Assembly: GCA_913058265.1 (NCBI GenBank) | Contig: CAJXPQ010000002.1 | Span: 296,559-360,558 of the forward strand | From: an uncultured Oligoflexia bacterium | GTDB taxonomy: Bacteria; Bdellovibrionota; Bacteriovoracia; Bacteriovoracales; Bacteriovoracaceae | DNA: 64,000 nucleotides | Reading direction: 5' to 3' | Shown here: positions 58,447 through 64,000 of the stretch, in pieces | How positions within the stretch are numbered: position 1 is the stretch's first letter | Layout: each line of letters opens with the position of its first letter | Position numbers and translations under genes: made by a program | Notes under the pieces: generated by a model | Databases searched by the model: none | Told to the model about the DNA's origin: nothing | The model's input: the letters and a program-made list of their open reading frames with translations, nothing else

Positions 58447-59043
58447 ATGACGAAACTATTTGTTGGTTTCAATTTTACCCCCGAGGGACTCCTCTCAAGA
58501 AAAGTCACAGGCTTCAGAAAACGTTTTGACCCAAAATACAATCAGTATGGATTTCCCCATATGGCGATGCTAGCGCCATTTGAAATTCATGATAATGATG
58601 TCTTGGACTTAACGGAAACTTTGAAAGAAGAATTAGATAGTTTCTTTTATGACAATAAAACGATGCCAAGGCTCGATTTTGCAGGTATCGGCGTTTATGA
58701 ACACAATAAAAAGAAGCTACTTTATCTGAATCCAAACTTTGATATTGATCTAGGGTATTGCTCAGAGGTCGTGTTGGAAATATGTAAGTCATTTATTCCT
58801 AAAACAATTCGCTATAAAGAAAATGCTCGTCAGTTTCTACCCCTTGGAATCTTCTATAATATGAAAGATATGTTTGAAGTTATGGAACACGCTAAAGTTG
58901 AATTTGAAAATAATAGCCCACTTCCAATTGAAAGCATCAGTCTTTATGAAAAGAAATTTGGAATTTGGGTCGAAAAAGAGGTTTTAGTCAGCTTTGAGGA
59001 AAATGAGACCCACTTTTTGCAAATGAACCATGCCACGCTATAA
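58447..59043 (+). CDS. 2H-phosphoesterase/LigT-like protein
   Basis: 198 residues, soluble. GFPHMAMLAPFEI (about 36-48) looks like the first HxTx motif of 2'-5' RNA ligase-type 2H phosphoesterases (here HMAM). In the second half QFLPLGIFYNMKD sits where the second HxTL motif should be, but its histidine is Phe. If the match is right, the enzyme is probably inactive or altered. The gene stands alone after the eno terminator; its ribosome site lies in a small hairpin. The assignment is weak. Confidence 0.6.
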   Translation: MTKLFVGFNFTPEGLLSRKVTGFRKRFDPKYNQYGFPHMAMLAPFEIHDNDVLDLTETLKEELDSFFYDNKTMPRLDFAGIGVYEHNKKKLLYLNPNFDIDLGYCSEVVLEICKSFIPKTIRYKENARQFLPLGIFYNMKDMFEVMEHAKVEFENNSPLPIESISLYEKKFGIWVEKEVLVSFEENETHFLQMNHATL

Positions 59044-59052
59044 TATTGAGAT

Positions 59053-60243
59053 ATGTTAAAACTACTTTGGATCACCTTATTTATCCCTACATTTTGTCTC
59101 GCTCAAAATGCACATATTCCTTTTGCTCGCACCCTGCTTGAAGGGGGCAGTGAGTATGATATTTATATCGATTATATGAATACGACTTCTTTGACTAATT
59201 ATGACGGAATCAATACCGCCATTGGGGATGGTCTCTCTTATCAAAAAATAAATGCAGGTGCTAACTTTAAGTACGGAATTACAAGTAAACTTGAAGGGAT
59301 GCTAGGTGCCAATGTTCGTTATATTCAATCCAACGTTGAGTTTGATGCCGAAATTTTTAGCTATACAAAGGCGGGGTTTGAGTCAGCTATCATTGGTTTT
59401 AAATATGCTTTTGATGAAGAAGATGGGATGAGGTATGCGATTCAGGGTTGGTACAGGCAACCTATGTACTCTAATGAAATCTTTGATGCAACAGCAGAAA
59501 GACCTGATGAGATCGTCTTAGGAGATACCGGACGGGATATTGCCATCGGCGCTTCATTCTATAATAAAACAAGTTCCAATAATTATCTCGAGGGACGAGC
59601 ACTATATAGAGACCCAGGCGCAGAGCTTAGCTCTGAAATTTTGTCTCATTTACAGTACTCATTAGTGTGGAGGTATGTGGCATTTAACCTTGGTGTTGAA
59701 AATGTTTACTCACTTGAAAACGATGCTTATAATAATGATGAACTGAATAAGCCAGTTCTCTTCCAAGGAACTTCAGCAGGTTTTAATAGTATCAATAGAC
59801 AATGGACAGCTCCTTATATTGAGCTTAACTTTGCCCTTGGAGATAGTTGGAGAGTTGAGAGTCAGTTGGCCCAAATCTATACTGGTAATAGCACCGACCT
59901 AGGTCCTCGTTTAAGTTTCAATCTCGTAAAAAGAAAAGAGGCAAGTAAAGCTCTTGAAAAGCGAGTTCAGAAATTCAAAGAATATACAGTTGAAGGTACA
60001 GTGACAAAACTCTCTAAATCTAAAAAAATTGCAGTTGTTGATATTGGTCTCGAAGTAGGACTAAGAAAAGGCATGAAAGTAGATTTCTATTACTTTGATT
60101 TTAGAGGTGGAAACATACTCATCGGCTCAGGTACTGTCGTGAAGGCGGGAGCTTCCAAGTCTCTTGTTCATATTAAGCAACGAAACGGTAGACGTAGAAT
60201 TAAAGAAGGAACTGTCATTCGAAGCGGTGAGATCAAAGAATAG
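59053..60243 (+). CDS. outer-membrane beta-barrel protein with C-terminal soluble domain
   Basis: 396 residues with a signal peptide (1-17, IPTFCLAQ). Residues 25-300 consist of alternating amphipathic strands with many aromatic/Gly pairs (YGITSKLEGMLGANVRYIQSN, AAIQGWYRQPMY, WTAPYIELNFALGDSWRVESQLAQIY), typical of a small to medium outer-membrane barrel. Residues 315-396 form a separate beta domain (EYTVEGTVTKLSKSKKIAVVDIGLEVGLRKGMKVDFYYF), which looks like a periplasmic OB-type module. It lies 10 bp after the 2H-phosphoesterase-like gene, possibly in the same transcript. Family not identified. Confidence 0.7.
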   Translation: MLKLLWITLFIPTFCLAQNAHIPFARTLLEGGSEYDIYIDYMNTTSLTNYDGINTAIGDGLSYQKINAGANFKYGITSKLEGMLGANVRYIQSNVEFDAEIFSYTKAGFESAIIGFKYAFDEEDGMRYAIQGWYRQPMYSNEIFDATAERPDEIVLGDTGRDIAIGASFYNKTSSNNYLEGRALYRDPGAELSSEILSHLQYSLVWRYVAFNLGVENVYSLENDAYNNDELNKPVLFQGTSAGFNSINRQWTAPYIELNFALGDSWRVESQLAQIYTGNSTDLGPRLSFNLVKRKEASKALEKRVQKFKEYTVEGTVTKLSKSKKIAVVDIGLEVGLRKGMKVDFYYFDFRGGNILIGSGTVVKAGASKSLVHIKQRNGRRRIKEGTVIRSGEIKE

Positions 60244-60316
60244 TATATCTGACTAGTTTTATTGGCTCACAAAAATCACTAAGTATTCATAATCATGGGA
60301 AAAATTAGCTCAGGCT

Positions 60317-60344
60317 TTGAGAAAACCCATATCCTCTCTATAAT
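60317..60344 (+). promoter_or_regulatory. promoter with palindrome at the -10, for the secreted-protein operon
   Basis: TTGAGA (60317-60322), 16-bp spacer, perfect TATAAT (60339-60344). TCCTCT (60332-60337) and AGAGGA (60345-60350) form a palindrome centred on the -10, as expected for an operator or a transcript-start hairpin. Confidence 0.68.
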
Positions 60345-60375
60345 AGAGGAGGATTACTAAAAAGGGATTTTATCT

Positions 60376-61092
60376 ATGATTAAGTTATGCGTCGTTGCAC
60401 TCACATTCATTTTATCTACTCAGGTCTTTGCTAAGAGATTTGCAAACGGTTATATCGAATTTGAACTGCCGCCAGGCTGGCAATGTTTAATCGAGGGGAG
60501 TGAGTGGGTTTGCCAAAGTGATGATGCTAATCGAAAAAAAGAGGCGATCATTATTCTTGCCGCAAAAAAACGTGGTTCACAAGATAATCTTCAAGCTTAT
60601 AAAACTTACCTTGAACAAACTAAAACATATAAACTTCCAGGTGGGAAAATGCAGAAGTCTGAAAAGAAAACTGTAAAGACAACCCAAGTAAACGGAGCGA
60701 GTTGGGTCGATGCTCTTCACCTTGCATCTGAAATCCCAGGTTTCTACACAAGATACCTTGCAACTGTTAAATCTGATATTGGTGTAGCGGTAACTTTTTC
60801 AGTTACAAAAAGTATGTACTCAGCTTACAAGGGTATCTTTGATAGTGTTATCTCATCTATGCGTGTTTTCAGAAACGCTAATACATCTCTTAGTTCTGCC
60901 GGCCTTGGTAAAGGGGCAGGAAATAAAAACTCTGGAGAGGCCGTCTTCGTTCCAACCGATGATATTAATATCGGTATGATCGAAAAGAAAAAACGTCAGA
61001 AGAAATCTGGTGGAAATGACGACTATATCTTCTTTGTTATACTCGCTGGTATTGCAATCTTTGCTTTTCTTAAACTTAAAAAGAAAAAGTAA
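60376..61092 (+). CDS. secreted protein with C-terminal membrane anchor
   Basis: 238 residues. Signal peptide 1-19 (LCVVALTFILSTQVFA), then a domain opening RFANGYIEFELPPGWQCLIEGSEWVCQ that resembles the start of DcrB/PsbP-like lipoprotein domains: a strand with PPGW and a Cys pair. The domain continues to about residue 165; a low-complexity linker follows and a final membrane segment (about 212-232, YIFFVILAGIAIFAFL) with a Lys tail. It is thus anchored in the inner membrane with its body in the periplasm. AAAGGG precedes the ATG. The giant secreted-protein gene follows 27 bp on. Function not known. Confidence 0.7.
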   Translation: MIKLCVVALTFILSTQVFAKRFANGYIEFELPPGWQCLIEGSEWVCQSDDANRKKEAIIILAAKKRGSQDNLQAYKTYLEQTKTYKLPGGKMQKSEKKTVKTTQVNGASWVDALHLASEIPGFYTRYLATVKSDIGVAVTFSVTKSMYSAYKGIFDSVISSMRVFRNANTSLSSAGLGKGAGNKNSGEAVFVPTDDINIGMIEKKKRQKKSGGNDDYIFFVILAGIAIFAFLKLKKKK

Positions 61093-61119
61093 AAATTACT
61101 ATAAATCGTAGGACGTATT

Positions 61120-64000
61120 ATGCACATGATTCTTAAATCACTATCTATTAGTGTCATCAACTTATTTATAATGATGACACTTATCTTATCTCCCATTCCC
61201 TTCTCAGAAATTAGTCAGGCTAGAGCGGCAGACGATCAGGGCTGTGAGGAAAATAAGAACGCTGACGGTTCCGCTGGAATTTATAAAGTTGGTTGTGATT
61301 TTAGTAAAGATCTTTCAGAAACAGACGTCAAGAATCACTATCCAGATGGTATCGCTGGTATTGTAGAGCAGTTTGTAGGTGTTGCTTTTGCAATGATTGG
61401 GGTGAGCCTATTTTGGAAGCCGAATACATATACTGTCAATTCTTGTACTATGGGAGCCGCTATGGGAGGAGCTAAGACTTTTCCGATAGTCCAAGCAGGA
61501 ACTCTTGCGTATCTACTAGGAGATCTTAAAGCAAATTCTGAATTTAAGAAAGCCTCTAAGGTGGCCGTTGATAAAAATTTTCAAGCAAAGCAAATGGATG
61601 ATGATGCTAATAATAAACAATTAGCATCTTATGATGCTCTAATTGAAGTTTATGATAATCAAGCAAAAGGTTTGAAGTTTAAAAAGAATGCCGCATTGGC
61701 CGCAGAGGTTGCATTTTTAGCTGCGACCTATATGGAGTATGCAGATAATAAGGTTTTGACGAATTATTGTAAGACTCAAGTCGAGGGGCTTTCCGGCCAA
61801 CATGAAACTTTGCAGAAACTAATAGCAGCAACGGCGGAAACAGGAGCCCAGGTATGTCCTGCTACTGCGTTGGCAGCTACGACTTATAGTGAACTTATTA
61901 AAGCTCAGAATGGAGCCGTAACAGTCTTACTTCATAAAAATGCTAAGAAGAAAGAATTCAAAGTTGGCGACTCTCTTAAAAAGGTAGGTCGTTTTATACT
62001 ATCAATTCCTACCAAAATTTTTAATAGTATCTTTGATAGTCCTGACAATACAGATACTGTTGAAACAACAGAAATCATGCTTGGAGAGATCCAGGGTACT
62101 GATGATGCAAAATTAAAATATACCACTCAACGTACAGAATTTATGACAAATGTTGGAGCTGCCTTGGAGCAGGACAAAAACGTAACATGTACCGCACTTG
62201 CTGAACCTAATGCAGTTGAAGCTTGTAAACTAGCATGTACAACACTCAATACAGATATTGTTAGCTTATTCAGTAATATAGAAAGAGTTAGACAGACACC
62301 CATTCAATGTTGTGGAAACTATGCAGCTTCAGCAACTGATATCACTTTAGATGTTGTTCCTGTTGTCACTGCGGAAGTAGTTGCGACCCAGACACCTGTT
62401 GTTGAAAATCAGCCTGTTGTTGAAAATCAGCCTGTTGTTGAAAATCAGCCTGTTGAAAATACAGCCATAGTGGATACATCATGTGGTCGAGGGAGTACAG
62501 TTCAGGCTAATGAAGGTCAATTTGCTGGATATGTAGGAGAACACTTTGTTACCAGTGAAACCCCTCAAGGAACCATTACAGGTTGTAAAAAGGAACAGGG
62601 AGTGACTCAAAGAGATGGAGGTGTGCAGTATTGGTGGACTAGATGGTCTTGGTGTGATTCTAGCGGGTGTACACAAACAGCAAGTACAGGATCTGATGAT
62701 ATAAGAAAGGGGTGGAATGTAGAATACAAATTCCTCAAACCAGCCATCGAAAATCTTATCTACAGAGTTGTATTTGAAAAAATGCATAAAGAACATAAAG
62801 ACCCAGTGAAGCAATTAGAAAACTTAGCACAAGTTGGACTCTATACAGATTATATTCTTACTAACGGACAACAGACATGGGAAGAATCAAATCTTAAAAA
62901 AGAGCTAGCTGAATATAAAAGAAAGTATCAGGGTGATCCTAAATCATATGAGCAAAAAATAGGAACAATTATTGCTCAACTCAAAAGTCAGTTAACTGTT
63001 ACAGCAGCTAATGCAAGTGGATGGAAGGATCTTTTAGGTCTTGGAGTAAAAGCTTATATTCTACACATGGTTATGTGGGACTGGATGGAAGCACATGCTT
63101 TAAACTATCCTAAAGCGCGTATGTGGACATGGGGAACTATGGCCGCAGTAAATTTAGCAGTTTATATGTTTGATAGTAAATCTCATAAGGATGCTGAAAA
63201 AAGAGCAAAAACAGTGAGACTTGAGAAAGAAAGATTTATGGAATCACACGGTATTCTTGCGGCAGTTGAAGAGGGCGGAGATGGCTCCGGTTCAGGTAGT
63301 AGTGGAAATAATGGAAACTCAAACTTTATTGCTTCTGATAATGGATCAAGTGGTGGAGGTCCTGCAACTATGACTTGTGCTGTACCAAATGGTAATTCAT
63401 TTTTACCTGCAGCATGTCCAGCTCCCGGACCACAGTCTGGTCTTAGAATACCGACAGTAACGACTGATAGTAATGGAAGGCAAGTTACAGGAACACTAAA
63501 TACTGGACTTGCTGCAATTGGTACTGCAACTCAGGCACTAGGAAGTAATGAAAATGTAGATGGTAATAAGGCTTACCAAGCTTCTATAAAGACACTTGAG
63601 AATGTCGCTCCTGCATTAAGAGCATTAAGTTCACAAATTGTTGATGAAGCAGATGCTCAAGACAAAGCTGCAAGTAGAAGTTTAGGTGTTAAACCATTGA
63701 GTCTTAAAAGCTCACTTGCAAAAGTTAAGAGTTTATTTTCTGGAAACCCAAGTACCAGTGGAGTATCAGCATCTAATCTGAATACAGGTTCGAAGGCACT
63801 AGAAGAGACAGCAAAAAAATTAGCAAAATCTCGAGGGGCAAAGTTTAAGTTCAAGCCTCTTGCAATGCCAAAATTTGACACAAACCTTGGTGGGATGGGG
63901 AGTTCTGGTAATGGCTTCTCTGACTCAGATATGGAGTCCACAAGACAAAACGTAATGAGTAATCTTGATATGAACCAAGAAAGTATCAGTGAAAATAAAG
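61120..64000 (+). CDS. giant secreted cysteine-rich protein (3' end outside window)
   Basis: The frame opens at ATG 61120 (AGGA upstream) and remains open to the last base, so at least 960 residues. Residues 1-38 form a signal peptide ending about ARAAD. There are scattered Cys pairs (for example CTALAEPN...CKLAC, QCCGNY), an 18-bp repeat region coding PVVENQ at about 426-447, and then a possible lectin/carbohydrate-like segment with VQYWWTRWSWCDSSGC (about 506-522). Two possible hydrophobic stretches lie near 85-105 and 672-690. A Gly/Ser-rich linker occurs at about 722-755. The remaining sequence is Ser/Ala/Thr-rich. No family recognised. It follows the anchored secreted protein by 27 bp and shares its promoter. 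A surface or secreted structural/adhesion role is inference. Confidence 0.75.
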   Translation, partial: MHMILKSLSISVINLFIMMTLILSPIPFSEISQARAADDQGCEENKNADGSAGIYKVGCDFSKDLSETDVKNHYPDGIAGIVEQFVGVAFAMIGVSLFWKPNTYTVNSCTMGAAMGGAKTFPIVQAGTLAYLLGDLKANSEFKKASKVAVDKNFQAKQMDDDANNKQLASYDALIEVYDNQAKGLKFKKNAALAAEVAFLAATYMEYADNKVLTNYCKTQVEGLSGQHETLQKLIAATAETGAQVCPATALAATTYSELIKAQNGAVTVLLHKNAKKKEFKVGDSLKKVGRFILSIPTKIFNSIFDSPDNTDTVETTEIMLGEIQGTDDAKLKYTTQRTEFMTNVGAALEQDKNVTCTALAEPNAVEACKLACTTLNTDIVSLFSNIERVRQTPIQCCGNYAASATDITLDVVPVVTAEVVATQTPVVENQPVVENQPVVENQPVENTAIVDTSCGRGSTVQANEGQFAGYVGEHFVTSETPQGTITGCKKEQGVTQRDGGVQYWWTRWSWCDSSGCTQTASTGSDDIRKGWNVEYKFLKPAIENLIYRVVFEKMHKEHKDPVKQLENLAQVGLYTDYILTNGQQTWEESNLKKELAEYKRKYQGDPKSYEQKIGTIIAQLKSQLTVTAANASGWKDLLGLGVKAYILHMVMWDWMEAHALNYPKARMWTWGTMAAVNLAVYMFDSKSHKDAEKRAKTVRLEKERFMESHGILAAVEEGGDGSGSGSSGNNGNSNFIASDNGSSGGGPATMTCAVPNGNSFLPAACPAPGPQSGLRIPTVTTDSNGRQVTGTLNTGLAAIGTATQALGSNENVDGNKAYQASIKTLENVAPALRALSSQIVDEADAQDKAASRSLGVKPLSLKSSLAKVKSLFSGNPSTSGVSASNLNTGSKALEETAKKLAKSRGAKFKFKPLAMPKFDTNLGGMGSSGNGFSDSDMESTRQNVMSNLDMNQESISENK
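62395..62460 (+). repeat. 18-bp tandem coding repeats in the giant secreted protein
   Basis: Three identical copies of CCTGTTGTTGAAAATCAG (62395-62412, 62413-62430, 62431-62448) and a shortened fourth, encoding PVVENQ. Identity at every base indicates recent expansion and probable length variation. Confidence 0.92.

Noticed and set aside
1..64000. tRNA, rRNA, tmRNA, riboswitch and CRISPR signals
   Set aside because: No clover-leaf candidates, rRNA-like blocks or regularly spaced repeats were found in the intergenic regions by eye; tRNA detection without a program is limited.

Overview
The window is AT-rich, gene-dense bacterial chromosome. Two genes run off the ends: a FliL-like flagellar protein on the left and a very large secreted protein on the right. 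A Gram-negative envelope is shown by a Pal lipoprotein, several other lipoproteins, a predicted outer-membrane barrel and L,D-transpeptidase/bactofilin genes. TrmFO, CarD, a bactofilin, adjacent gltX and glnS, a Gld-type ABC exporter, a pseudo-receiver coiled-coil protein and many secreted peptidases together suggest the Bdellovibrionota, most likely a Bacteriovorax/Halobacteriovorax relative. That placement is inference from gene content and composition. No rRNA, tRNA, prophage or CRISPR was recognised.

Layout. 1-6.7 kb: fliL end, alanine dehydrogenase, an active/inactive M16 peptidase pair, and a bactofilin - membrane protein - L,D-transpeptidase operon. 6.8-11.5 kb: operon of a FrzS/AglZ-like acidic coiled-coil protein, a diguanylate cyclase and a metallophosphoesterase. 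11.5-17.1 kb: histone H1-like protein, NAD synthetase, trmFO, a DMT transporter and a DHH phosphoesterase. 17.2-22.4 kb: Gld-type ABC transporter with a DUF4340 protein. 22.4-29.7 kb: truncated globin, S41 peptidase, thymidine kinase, hpt, a GHMP kinase coupled to an unknown cysteine-cluster protein, and a Ca/Na exchanger. 29.7-35.6 kb: an eight-gene leftward operon from pal through a CpoB-like protein and a tetraheme metallophosphatase lipoprotein to tsaD, rsmA and smpB.

35.6-36.0 kb is a non-coding region with a textbook sigma-54 promoter placed to make a short structured RNA of about 93 nt ending at a strong terminator. 36.0-43.7 kb: arginase-family hydrolase, GYF_2 membrane protein, MBL hydrolase, sucCD, ndk, an SGNH-like protein and a CarD regulator. 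43.8-49.9 kb is the most unusual coding block: six overlapping genes (CarS-like, PEP-utilising enzyme, minimal UbiA-like membrane protein, methyltransferase, acyltransferase, desaturase) that look like an undescribed membrane-lipid or lipid-linked pathway.

50-56.2 kb: gltX-glnS, a secreted zinc protease, a cupredoxin-like protein and a lone CpaF ATPase. 56.2-57.0 kb is a 777-bp transposase element with 31-bp inverted ends wedged between cpaF and eno. 57-64 kb: enolase, a 2H-phosphoesterase-like protein, a barrel protein, a membrane-anchored secreted protein and the giant secreted protein.
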